Source: Deinococcus yavapaiensis KR-236 | GTDB taxonomy: Bacteria > Deinococcota > Deinococci > Deinococcales > Deinococcaceae | Reading direction: 5' to 3' | Assembly (NCBI RefSeq): GCF_003217515.1 | Contig: NZ_QJSX01000010.1 | Location: 62,001-126,000, forward strand | DNA length: 64,000 nt | Shown here: piece by piece, positions 18,321-28,896 of the stretch | Layout: every line of letters begins with the position of its first letter | Position numbering within the stretch: the first letter of the stretch is position 1 | Translations under genes and position numbers: made by a program | Notes under the pieces: generated by a model | What the model saw: the letters and a program-made list of their open reading frames with translations, nothing else | Database searches by the model: none | Told to the model about the DNA's origin: nothing

Positions 18321-18335
18321 GTGTACATCGTACAC
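18321..18335. promoter_or_regulatory. palindrome over the rho -10 region, candidate operator
   Basis: GTGTAC-ATC-GTACAC is a perfect 6-3-6 inverted repeat. It contains TACGAT on the minus strand, a likely -10 for the rho transcript. It shares the outline GTGT-N7-ACAC with the palindrome in the gap promoter. Confidence 0.4.
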
Positions 18336-18395
18336 GATCCATCGGCCGGACATGAAGCAGAAGGCGGACGGCCTGCGCGAAGAAAAACGAACGCG

Positions 18396-18424
18396 TTGAC
18401 GCTCGGGACGGATCATCGTACCAT
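18396..18424 (+). promoter_or_regulatory. promoter of the ileS T-box leader
   Basis: TTGACG (18396-18401), 17-nt spacer, TACCAT (18419-18424): the best -35/-10 pair in this area. Transcription would begin near 18431, about 290 nt before ileS. Confidence 0.75.
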
Positions 18425-18430
18425 GCCTGC

Positions 18431-18720
18431 AGGGCCGGATGTCCCGGCCGCAACAACTTTGCAGGCGATCGCGAGGACAGTACGCGGACACGGCGTTTCA
18501 CAGCGAGTCGGGGATGGTGCGAGCCCGACGAGACGTTCCCGCCGAACATCACCTCCCGCGCCGTCGGAAGAACGAGCGAAGCTTCAGTAGACCCGACCGG
18601 ACGGCCGCCCGACAGACGGCAAAGCGAGGCCCGCGATCCGCGGGCGAAGCCGGGTGGTACCGCGCCTTTCCAGCGCCCCAGCAATCGATGCCGGGGCGCC
18701 GATTCTTTTTTGGAGGATTC
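18431..18720 (+). ncRNA. T-box riboswitch, isoleucine specifier
   Basis: A full T-box leader precedes ileS. The specifier region reads GAACATCACC with ATC (Ile) at 18548-18550; the conserved AGTAGACCCGACCGG element is at 18586-18600; and the T-box proper TGGTACCGCG is at 18655-18664, opposite the tRNA acceptor end. A terminator follows at once. Uncharged tRNA-Ile should pair with ATC and with the T-box bulge and stabilise the antiterminator, so ileS is transcribed when charged tRNA-Ile is short. Because the leader ends in an intrinsic terminator, control is at transcription. Confidence 0.93.
18673..18711 (+). terminator. terminator of the ileS T-box
   Basis: GCGCCCC (18673-18679) pairs with GGGGCGC (18693-18699), followed by CGATTCTTTTTT. 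The ileS ribosome binding site GGAGG (18712-18716) comes directly after the T run. The 5' arm adjoins the T-box sequence, as expected for competing antiterminator pairing. Confidence 0.88.
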
Positions 18721-22017
<3,297 letters not shown>

Positions 22018-22023
22018 TCGACC

Positions 22024-22050
22024 GCGCCACCTTTCGGGGTGGCGCTTCTT
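22024..22050 (+). terminator. ileS terminator
   Basis: GCGCCACC (22024-22031) and GGTGGCGC (22038-22045) form an 8-bp stem, followed by TTCTT, 6 nt after the ileS stop. Confidence 0.75.
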
Positions 22051-22062
22051 CGAGGTCTTTAA

Positions 22063-22076
22063 GTGATTTATTTCAC
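22063..22076. promoter_or_regulatory. CRP-like site upstream of the methyltransferase gene
   Basis: GTGA-TTTATT-TCAC, with A's extending both sides, fits the CRP consensus. It is followed by an AT-rich stretch resembling the one after the site at 5722. Its centre is about 120 nt before the presumed start of transcription, so direct activation of this promoter is uncertain. Confidence 0.4.
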
Positions 22077-22176
22077 AATGAACGGGCGCGTGATTTTTTT
22101 GTCGCTCTTTGGATATCGAGTTCCGACTATTTTGTTGTTCCCGAAGAAGTAACACGACTATGAATAGGCGGCGGCG

Positions 22177-22182
22177 TACCCT
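22177..22182 (+). promoter_or_regulatory. -10 element of the methyltransferase gene
   Basis: TACCCT, 6 nt before the ATG at 22189, in the leaderless pattern. Confidence 0.55.
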
Positions 22183-22188
22183 CGACAC

Positions 22189-22968
22189 ATGCCTTGGAAT
22201 CCCGATCAGTACCAACAGTTCGGCGCCCAGCGCGCCCAGCCTTTTCACGACCTTTTGAACCTCCTCGACGTCCGCCCGCACCTCAAGGTCGTCGACCTCG
22301 GATGCGGCACGGGCGAGCTCACCCGCCTGCTCGCCGACCGACTGCCCGACAGCGACACCCTCGGCATCGACGCGTCATCCGAGATGCTCGCCAAATCGCA
22401 CGCCTTCACGCGGCCCGGCCTGCGCTTCGAACGGCGCGACATCCTCGAGCTCGCCGGAAGCTTCGACGTCATCTTCTCGAACGCCGCCCTGCAATGGCTT
22501 CCCGACCACGACGCCCTCCTGGCGCGCTTGTGGACACACCTCGCGCCGCGCGGACAACTCGCCGTACAAGTGCCGAGCAACTTCGACCACCCGTCCCATC
22601 GCCTCTTGAACGACACGGCCCGTGAATTCGCCGACGACCTCGGCGGGTTCACCCGCCTGCAAAGCGCGCCCGCCTCGCGCGCGCGCCCCGTGGCGAGCCT
22701 CACCGAGTACGCCGAGCGCCTCTTCGACCTCGGCGGGATCGACATCGTCGCGTTCGAGAAGATCTACCCGGTCGTGCTGAGCGACGCGGACGGAATCCTC
22801 GCTTGGACGCGAGGCACGGCCCTCGTACCGTACCTCGAACGACTCGACGACGAGCGCAAGGCCGCGTTCGAAGCGCGTTACCGCGAGAGGTTGTGGCAAC
22901 AATGGCCGAGCGGGCCCGTCTTCTACGCCTTCAAGCGCACGTTGTTCACGGCCCGCAAACCCGCCTAA
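22189..22968 (+). CDS. tam: class I SAM methyltransferase, trans-aconitate 2-methyltransferase-like
   Basis: 259 residues. The SAM-binding motif VVDLGCGTGELTRLLADR is at about residues 35-52, followed by GIDASSEML and, later, VIFSNAALQWLPDHD. WNPDQYQQFGAQRAQPFHDLL at the start and the overall length match Tam, which methylates trans-aconitate, an off-pathway by-product of the citric acid cycle. The C-terminal half (YPVVLSDADGILAWTRGTALVPYL) also fits. The exact substrate is inferred from similarity only. Confidence 0.85.
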   Translation: MPWNPDQYQQFGAQRAQPFHDLLNLLDVRPHLKVVDLGCGTGELTRLLADRLPDSDTLGIDASSEMLAKSHAFTRPGLRFERRDILELAGSFDVIFSNAALQWLPDHDALLARLWTHLAPRGQLAVQVPSNFDHPSHRLLNDTAREFADDLGGFTRLQSAPASRARPVASLTEYAERLFDLGGIDIVAFEKIYPVVLSDADGILAWTRGTALVPYLERLDDERKAAFEARYRERLWQQWPSGPVFYAFKRTLFTARKPA

Positions 22969-23705
22969 CGTCCTTGCAAAAATCGCAGCGTACCTTCGTA
23001 CAACGCGTCGCGCGCCGGGATCTTCTCGAAGGCGTGCCCGACTTTCGGCACGAGCGAGAGCGGCGCGGCCGCGGCCATCGCGTACGCCTCGGCGCTCGAC
23101 CGAGCGACGCGCTCGTCCTTCTCCCCTTGAAAGACGTGCACGTCCCGTCCCGCGACCCGCACGGCCTCCAGCGGGTCGAGGCGAGGCAGCTCGGCGAGAA
23201 ACGGACGCCCGACGCCTTGCCCGGCGACGTCCACGATCGTCGACGGCAGCGTTCCGAACGGCAAGAGCTTCAAAAGGTCGTTCGGCAGGGCGGGCGCCCA
23301 CAACGCGAGGCGGTGCGGACGCAGTTGCCGCGCCGACAAGGCCGCGACGAGGCCGCCCGTCGAATACCCCAGGAGCGACACGCGCTCGGCGTCCACGCCC
23401 GGTTGGGCGCGCGCGTACGCGCAGGCGGCGACCGCATCTTCGACTTGACGGGACATCATCACCTCCTCGTGCTCGCCGTCCGAATCGCCGCAGCCTCGAA
23501 AGTCGAAGCGCAAGCTGCCGAGGCCGCGCGGCGCGAAGAACCGGCTGGCGAGGGTGAACAACCGCCCGTCCTCGCTGCGCTGCCCCATGAAGCCGTGCAG
23601 CATCACGACGAGCGGCCAACCCGTCGAAGGCGCGGGCCCGTCGGGAAGGTGCACGATACCGACGAGCCGCTGCCCGTTCACACGGAAGGACGCGAACGTT
23701 TCCAT
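22965..23705 (-). CDS. alpha/beta hydrolase (copy 1 of a tandem pair)
   Basis: 246 residues. LHGFMGQRSEDGRLF, RFDFRGCGDSDGEHEE, nucleophile GYSTGG, acid in FQGEKDERV and His in KVGHAFEK form a complete hydrolase. TAGACT lies 7 nt before the ATG. The neighbour at 23740 has the same length and aligns throughout (HGY/HGF, FDFRGSGES/FDFRGCGDS, FLEELPIVNP/FLAELPRLDP), so they arose by duplication. The convergent methyltransferase gene overlaps its end by 4 nt. Confidence 0.82.
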   Translation of the reverse strand: METFASFRVNGQRLVGIVHLPDGPAPSTGWPLVVMLHGFMGQRSEDGRLFTLASRFFAPRGLGSLRFDFRGCGDSDGEHEEVMMSRQVEDAVAACAYARAQPGVDAERVSLLGYSTGGLVAALSARQLRPHRLALWAPALPNDLLKLLPFGTLPSTIVDVAGQGVGRPFLAELPRLDPLEAVRVAGRDVHVFQGEKDERVARSSAEAYAMAAAAPLSLVPKVGHAFEKIPARDALYEGTLRFLQGR

Positions 23706-23739
23706 GCGCGCCAGTCTACAAGCGCGCGCGCGAAGACGG

Positions 23740-24480
23740 TCAAGATTGAGTCAAGAAGGACGCCGTCGCCTCGTACAAGGCCCGCACGGCCTCCAACGAA
23801 TCGAAGGTGTGGTTCGCGCCGGGAATCACGACCAACTCGGCATTCGACGCCTCGGCGTACGCCTGCCCCACGGCGAGCGGCACCGCCGCGTCCACCTCGC
23901 CGTGCACGACGCGCACGCGCCCCGAGAAGCGCGTCAAGGTCCCGACCGGATTCACGATCGGCAGCTCCTCCAAAAAGGCGCGGCCGAGCGGCCAGCCGTT
24001 CACGTCGATCACCTCGGGCAGCGTGTCCACGGTCGGCATGTTCGCCAGCCACAATTCCGGCGAGGCGGGCGCCCACAAGACGAGGCGCTCGGCGTTCACC
24101 TCGGCCGCGGCGAGCGCCGCGACCATGCCGCCCATCGAAAAGCCCAGCAACATGACTCGCTTCGCGTCGAGTTCGGGATGGGCGCGCGCGAACGCGAACG
24201 CCGCGCGCACGTCCTCGAGTTCGCGCGACACCGTCATCTCGGCGAAGTCACCCTGCGACTCGCCGCTGCCACGAAAATCGAAGGTGAGGGCGGCGACGCC
24301 GAGGTTCGAGAGGCGGCGGGCGAGCAACGGCAGCAAACGATGGTCCCCGGCGCGGTTGCCGGTGTAACCGTGCAGCAGTACCACGCTCGGATGGCCGCTC
24401 GGCGGACGCGGCGCGTCCGGAAGGTACAGCAGGCCGTAAAGAGCTTGACCGCCCACGACGAACGAAACTTGGAATTCCAC
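23740..24480 (-). CDS. alpha/beta hydrolase (copy 2 of a tandem pair)
   Basis: 246 residues from a GTG at 24480 with TACGCT 6 nt upstream; the frame is open further upstream but that part is Arg-rich and shares nothing with the paralogue. The sequence shows LLHGYTGNRAGDHRLL, FDFRGSGESQGD, the nucleophile in GFSMGG, Asp/Glu in VHGEVDAAVP and His in PGANHTF. The substrates of this family range from esters to peptides. Each copy has its own promoter, so they may be regulated differently. Confidence 0.82.
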   Translation of the reverse strand: MEFQVSFVVGGQALYGLLYLPDAPRPPSGHPSVVLLHGYTGNRAGDHRLLPLLARRLSNLGVAALTFDFRGSGESQGDFAEMTVSRELEDVRAAFAFARAHPELDAKRVMLLGFSMGGMVAALAAAEVNAERLVLWAPASPELWLANMPTVDTLPEVIDVNGWPLGRAFLEELPIVNPVGTLTRFSGRVRVVHGEVDAAVPLAVGQAYAEASNAELVVIPGANHTFDSLEAVRALYEATASFLTQS

Positions 24481-24592
24481 GAGCGGAGCGTACCGAGCGC
24501 GCGCCCTCGGCGCAAGGGTGCCGACCACTCGCCAGCCACGACGCGCGGCGTGCTTCACGCGCCCGGTCGTTCGCGTGCGGCGAAGCGGCCTT

Positions 24593-25735
24593 TTACGTGG
24601 CCGCGCCCTTCACGAGCGCCCGCTCGGCGTCGGTGCGCGGCTTGCCGTCAAGGACGACGTCCACGGCGAGCTCCAGCGGAACGTCGCCGCGCTCGGCGCG
24701 CAGCACGAACGCCTCGTAGAACGCCTTGATGATGCCCGCGACGGGCGTCGCGAGAATCGCGCCCGCGAAGCCGAACGCCGTGCCGAACGCGAGCAAGGCC
24801 AGCAGCAACGACACCGGATGCAAGTCCATGCGGTCGGCGCGCACGAACGGCCCCACGAAGTTCGACGTCAAGGTGTCGAGCAGCAAGAAGAACACGCCCA
24901 CCCACAACGCCGTCTGCGGTCCCACGGCGAGCGCGACGAGCAGCGGCGGAACGGCCATGACGTAGAAGCCGACGCGCGGCACGAGCTCCGAGAAGAACGC
25001 GAGCAACGCCCACACGAGCGCGCCCGGCACCCCGAGAAGGCTCAGCACGATCCCGACCGTGACCGCTTGAAAGGCGCCCACGATGAGGTTCGACCCCAGC
25101 CAGCCCGCCACGGCCTGTCCGCTCGACGCGAGCGCGAGCATCGCCGGACGGCGTAATTCCGGCGGGAACACCGCGATGAGACCGCGCACCAAGGGGCGCG
25201 GTTGCGCCACGCTGAACACCACCGACACGCCGAGCAGCGCCAGCAAACCGACGCCGCTCACGAGGGACACCGTGAACGACCCGACGCGCGCCAACCACGT
25301 TTGCAACGTCGGCAAGGCTTGCGTCACGAAGTCCGCGTTGACGTTCGACACCGACGACCGAATCTCGTCGGCGAGGCTCGGCGAGACACGCCCGGCGAGA
25401 TTCGCGAGGGTGTTGGCGAGGCCCGTGACGAACGCGGGCAGTTGCGTCACGAGCTTCGACACCTCCGTCACGAACCGTGGCAACGCGATCCACAACACGA
25501 GCGCCGCGATCAGCAACGCGATCACCACCACGAGCGTCGTCGCGAGACCGCGCGGCACGCGGCGGCGCTCCAACCACCGTACGGGCGCGTTGAGGCCCAG
25601 CGCGAACACGAAGGTCGCGGCGGTGAACAGCACCACGAACAACGTCGTCTGCAAAAACCACAAGGCGAGCACGACCCCGAAGAAGAGCCACACGAGCTTC
25701 GCGAGCGAGCGGTACAGCGGGTCGGGTTGAAGCAT
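24593..25735 (-). CDS. AI-2E family transporter (PerM-like membrane protein)
   Basis: 380 residues with about eight hydrophobic helices: two near the N-terminus, one pair around 70-90 preceding a soluble coil, and a cluster from 155 to 330. This is the standard AI-2E/UPF0118 layout; TPVAGIIKAFYEA near the C-terminus and PRVGFYVMAVPPLLVAL are family-like. Members have been tied to autoinducer-2 export, sodium-proton exchange and other roles, so the substrate is open. TACAGT lies 5 nt before the ATG. Confidence 0.85.
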   Translation of the reverse strand: MLQPDPLYRSLAKLVWLFFGVVLALWFLQTTLFVVLFTAATFVFALGLNAPVRWLERRRVPRGLATTLVVVIALLIAALVLWIALPRFVTEVSKLVTQLPAFVTGLANTLANLAGRVSPSLADEIRSSVSNVNADFVTQALPTLQTWLARVGSFTVSLVSGVGLLALLGVSVVFSVAQPRPLVRGLIAVFPPELRRPAMLALASSGQAVAGWLGSNLIVGAFQAVTVGIVLSLLGVPGALVWALLAFFSELVPRVGFYVMAVPPLLVALAVGPQTALWVGVFFLLLDTLTSNFVGPFVRADRMDLHPVSLLLALLAFGTAFGFAGAILATPVAGIIKAFYEAFVLRAERGDVPLELAVDVVLDGKPRTDAERALVKGAAT

Positions 25736-25782
25736 GGATCACTGTACCCCGCCGCCACGTGCGGAACGCGGCACGTTTCGCG

Positions 25783-26313
25783 TCACCGACGCGGCACGTG
25801 CATGGCGCACGACGGCATGCCGCCGCTCGGCAAGACGAAGGTGAGGCGCAACACGCGACCGCCGCCTTCGCCGTCCTCGACGCTCACGCGCGTCTCTCGG
25901 CGCACCGAGAGGCGCGCGAGGCGGTTGGCGAGCGCCGCGTCCACGACCGTGCCGAGGCTTCTCGGAGCGTGGGAGAAGCACGCGCGGTTCAACGCGTCGC
26001 TCACGCGCAGCAGCGCGTCCCGCGACGCCGACGGCAGCCGATTCGCCGCGTCGAGCGGGGCGCTCACCGTGAACGACCGCACGCGGTCCGCCTCACTCGC
26101 GCTTCGAGCTTCGTTCGAGAAGATCAAGGCGAGAAGCGACGAGGACGCGGGCCACGAGACGGAGTAGGCGGACGCCGTCGCGCTCGCCCCGGCGAAGGTG
26201 ACGCTCGCGCCGGCCAGGGAACGCTCGACGAGGGCGACGGGATCTTGCGCGGAAGGGGCGGCGAGGGCGAGCGACGCGGCGGCGAGCATGCACGACGAAG
26301 TGACTCTCTTCAT
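25783..26313 (-). CDS. secreted protein of unknown function
   Basis: 176 residues with a signal peptide (about 1-20, ending LAAPSA). The rest is about 150 residues with no motif I know, ending in a beta-rich RVSVEDGEGGGRVLRLTFVLP stretch and a Cys near the C-terminus. A GGAGG lies only 1 nt before the ATG, unusually close, so the real start could be the ATG/GTG codons just inside. Exported to the periplasm or beyond. Confidence 0.6.
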   Translation of the reverse strand: MKRVTSSCMLAAASLALAAPSAQDPVALVERSLAGASVTFAGASATASAYSVSWPASSSLLALIFSNEARSASEADRVRSFTVSAPLDAANRLPSASRDALLRVSDALNRACFSHAPRSLGTVVDAALANRLARLSVRRETRVSVEDGEGGGRVLRLTFVLPSGGMPSCAMHVPRR

Positions 26314-26363
26314 GCCTCCAGAACGTCACGCGAACGTGACGGAAAGCTGACCTCGCGGGCGCG

Positions 26364-27656
26364 TCAAGGCGTGAGGCGGTGACGGTCTCTCGGAAAGGCG
26401 CGGGCGAAGCGAACGTTGGCGATGCCGAGAAGCTTCGCGGTGAGACGCTCGGCGCCGATCGCGAACCCGCCGTGCGGCGGCATGCCGTGCTTGAAGACCT
26501 CCAGGTAGCCTTCGAAGCCCGCCTCGCTCATGCCGCGCTCCGACAGCGAGCGCTTCAGCATCGCGAGGTCGTGGATGCGCTGCCCGCCTGACGTGATCTC
26601 GATGCCGCGGAACAGCAAGTCGAACGAGCGGGTGAAGCCGTCCTCTTCGAAGAAGGCGTAAAAGGGACGGGCGGTCCTGGGATACTTCGTGACGAACACG
26701 AAGTCGCTTCCGTACTCTTCGAGGACGTACTGCGAAAACAGCCGCTCCGCCTCGGGATCGAGGTCCTTGCCGCCGACTTGATGGCCGTACTTCTCGGTGA
26801 CGATGCGCCGCGCTTCCATGAGGGGAATGCGCGGAAAGCGCTCGCCGAGAATCGGCAAGGACGCGCCGAACAAGTCGAATTCCTCTTGGCACTGAGCTTC
26901 GAGCCGCTCGACGACGTTGCGCAGCAACGCCTCCTCGACGTCCATCACGTCCTCCTCGGAGTCGATGAAGCCAAGTTCGACGTCGAGCGAGAGGTACTCG
27001 TTGAGGTGACGGCTGGTCGCGTGCTCCTCGGCACGGTACACGGGCGCGGTCTCGAAGACCCGCTCGAACACGCCCACCATGATCTGCTTGTAAAGTTGCG
27101 GACTTTGCGCGAGGTAGGCGCGCTCGCCGAAGTAGTCGAGCTCGAACAAGTTCGCGCCGCCTTCCGCGCCCGCCGAGACGATCTTCGGCGTGAAGATCTC
27201 CGTGAAGCCTTCGCGCGAAAGGTAATCGCGGAAGGCGTCGACGAGCGTCGCTTGCACCTTGAGGGCCGCGCGGTCCTTGAGGCCTCGCACCGTCACGTAC
27301 CGGTAGTCGAGCAAGGTCTCGGGATTGGCGTGCCACTCCACCTTGTTCATCTCGACGGGCGGCGGCTCGGTCGCTTCCGACAGCACGTGCAAGTTCGACG
27401 CCTGCACTTCGAAGCCGCCGGGCGCCTTGGCTTGCCGCACGACCTTGCCGATCACCTCGACGCTGCTCTCGGGCATGGGAAGGTGCGTCTTGGAAAGAAC
27501 GACTTGCGCGACGCCGCTGCGGTCACGCAGCAGCAGGAACTGAACGCCGCCGAGGTCGCGGCGCGTGTACACGAAGCCGCGCAACTTCACCTGCTGTCCT
27601 TCGTGACTTGGAAGTTCCTTGATGAGCACCCTGCTGGCGATCGCCGATCCCGTCAT
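26364..27656 (-). CDS. aspS: archaeal-type aspartyl-tRNA synthetase (AspRS2), probably non-discriminating
   Basis: 430 residues, the short archaeal length rather than the about 590 of bacterial AspRS, and without the GAD insert. An OB-fold anticodon domain (RGFVYTRRDLGGVQFLLLRD) is followed by the class II core with motif 2 VYRAEEHATSRHLNEY and motif 3 GGFAIGAERLTAKLL. In Deinococcus radiodurans the AspRS2 paralogue charges both tRNA-Asp and tRNA-Asn, and GatCAB amidates Asp-tRNA-Asn to make Asn. By family this gene should do the same. AAGGAG lies 7 nt before the ATG. A leader peptide and terminator precede it. Confidence 0.92.
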   Translation of the reverse strand: MTGSAIASRVLIKELPSHEGQQVKLRGFVYTRRDLGGVQFLLLRDRSGVAQVVLSKTHLPMPESSVEVIGKVVRQAKAPGGFEVQASNLHVLSEATEPPPVEMNKVEWHANPETLLDYRYVTVRGLKDRAALKVQATLVDAFRDYLSREGFTEIFTPKIVSAGAEGGANLFELDYFGERAYLAQSPQLYKQIMVGVFERVFETAPVYRAEEHATSRHLNEYLSLDVELGFIDSEEDVMDVEEALLRNVVERLEAQCQEEFDLFGASLPILGERFPRIPLMEARRIVTEKYGHQVGGKDLDPEAERLFSQYVLEEYGSDFVFVTKYPRTARPFYAFFEEDGFTRSFDLLFRGIEITSGGQRIHDLAMLKRSLSERGMSEAGFEGYLEVFKHGMPPHGGFAIGAERLTAKLLGIANVRFARAFPRDRHRLTP

Positions 27657-27673
27657 ATCTTCACTCCTTAACG

Positions 27674-27700
27674 AAAACCCCCCGGAGTGGCTCCGGGGGG
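27674..27700 (-). terminator. attenuator terminator before aspS
   Basis: On the minus strand CCCCCCGGAG-CCA-CTCCGGGGGG is a perfect 10-bp stem with a 3-nt loop followed by TTTT. It lies between the leader peptide ORF and the aspS ribosome binding site, so it can only act on aspS. Confidence 0.82.
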
Positions 27701-27721
27701 TTCGCTCGTTCCGCGATACGG

Positions 27722-27775
27722 CTACGACGCCCCCGTGGGAGCATCATTATCGTCATTGCGCGGCGAGCGGTTCAT
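27722..27775 (-). CDS. Asn/Asp-rich leader peptide of the aspS attenuator
   Basis: ATG at 27775, 7 nt after TACACT, so translation can start on the first nucleotides of the mRNA. The 17 codons give MNRSPRNDDNDAPTGAS, with five consecutive Asx codons (AAT GAC GAT AAT GAT) and one more Asn at position 2: three Asn and three Asp in all, four using A/T-ending codons that are uncommon in this genome. The GGGGGCGTCG at codons 14-17 can pair with CGA..CG..CCCCC ahead of and inside the terminator's 5' arm, giving an antiterminator. A ribosome held at the Asx codons would leave it free; one reaching the stop would cover it. This is the classical attenuation design, matched to an enzyme that charges both tRNA-Asp and tRNA-Asn. 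Confidence 0.8.
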   Translation of the reverse strand: MNRSPRNDDNDAPTGAS

Positions 27776-27782
27776 TGCCGGG

Positions 27783-27788
27783 AGTGTA
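27783..27788 (-). promoter_or_regulatory. -10 element of the aspS leader transcript
   Basis: TACACT on the minus strand, 7 nt before the leader peptide ATG. No clear -35. The divergent phosphatase gene has its own -10 at 27819. Confidence 0.6.
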
Positions 27789-27818
27789 ACACGGACACAT
27801 CGCCGCGTGCGAGCGAAG

Positions 27819-27824
27819 TAGTCT
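27819..27824 (+). promoter_or_regulatory. -10 element of the phosphatase gene
   Basis: TAGTCT, 7 nt before the GTG start at 27832. Confidence 0.55.
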
Positions 27825-27831
27825 AGGTCAC

Positions 27832-28896
27832 GTGACGCACGACTTCGCGCCCAGGCGCAGCGACTTGACGTTCGCGATCGACACGGCCCGCGCGGCGGGC
27901 GACCTCGTCATGAACCACCGACGGCGCGGCTTCGACGTCGAGCGCAAATCCGACGTGCCCGACGACTTCGTGACGATCGCCGACCGTGAAGCGTCCGAGC
28001 TCATCATCGAGCGCATTCGGCGTCACGCGCCCTTCGACGGCGTGCTCAGCGAGGAGATGGCCGACGACGAGACGCGCCTCGCGAAGCGGCGGGTGTGGAT
28101 CGTCGACCCGATCGACGGCACGAAAGAGTTCGTGCACGGCTCGCCCGACTTCGCCGTCAGCATCGGCTTGACGGTGGACGGCGAGCCTCGCCTCGGCGTG
28201 GTGTACGCGCCCGCCACGGGCGACGTGTACGCGGGACTCGACGGCGTCGAGAAGAACGGGCGAACCGTGGGCTTCTCGAAACGGCCCGTGGAGGACGCCG
28301 TCATCGCCGTGTCCGCCACAGAGTACGAGCGGGAATTGACGGGCACGCCGCTTCGGGGCATGCGGCCGAGCGGATCGATCGCCTTGAAGCTCGCGAAGAT
28401 CGCGGCGGGCGAGGCGGACGCGACGTTCACGATCAATCCGCGCAGCGAGTGGGACGTGTGCGCCGGACACGCCCTCGTGGCGGCGGCGGGCGGTTCGTAC
28501 ACCTTTCGTGACGGCGCGGCCATCGGCTACAACGCGCCCGACCCGGCGCTTCGGCGCGGAACGATCGGCGGTCGCGGCGACGTCGTCGCGTGGCTCGCGC
28601 GCGAGCTCGACCGATTGGCAGTCGCGCAGCAGCATCTGTTCGTGCGAGAAGGCGAGGCGGCGTTCGCGCTCTTGCCGCCCGAACTTCGCGGGCACCCCAG
28701 CGTGCACGTCCGAACGGCGGGACGCGCCTTGGAATCCGCCGTGGCGCTCGAACGGCGCGGCGAGGCGTACCGAGTCGCGTACGCCGACGGCCCCGCGCGC
28801 GGCGTGTCGTTCATCATGCGCAACTTGCGGCGCTCGCTGAGCATTCCCGACGCGCCGAACTTCAGCGAATCGACCACGTCAGACGCGACGGAGTGA
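27832..28896 (+). CDS. inositol monophosphatase family phosphatase with C-terminal extension
   Basis: 354 residues from a leaderless GTG. The first 260 residues are an IMPase/CysQ-like Mg2+-dependent, Li+-sensitive phosphatase: metal ligands in GVLSEEM (75-76) and IVDPIDGTKEF (92-97), and the late Asp in EWDVCAGHAL. Likely substrates are 3'-phosphoadenosine 5'-phosphate or inositol phosphates. Residues from about 265 to 354 are extra: an ALLPPELRGHPSVHVRT segment and a basic tail, absent from normal family members and unidentified. The 3' end overlaps the convergent lipoprotein gene by 35 nt. Confidence 0.87.
   Translation: MTHDFAPRRSDLTFAIDTARAAGDLVMNHRRRGFDVERKSDVPDDFVTIADREASELIIERIRRHAPFDGVLSEEMADDETRLAKRRVWIVDPIDGTKEFVHGSPDFAVSIGLTVDGEPRLGVVYAPATGDVYAGLDGVEKNGRTVGFSKRPVEDAVIAVSATEYERELTGTPLRGMRPSGSIALKLAKIAAGEADATFTINPRSEWDVCAGHALVAAAGGSYTFRDGAAIGYNAPDPALRRGTIGGRGDVVAWLARELDRLAVAQQHLFVREGEAAFALLPPELRGHPSVHVRTAGRALESAVALERRGEAYRVAYADGPARGVSFIMRNLRRSLSIPDAPNFSESTTSDATE

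Noticed and set aside
18149..18328. N-terminal extension of Rho
   Set aside because: The frame is open but the product is Arg-rich and unlike Rho; the ATG at 18148 has an AAGGA site and the normal family start.
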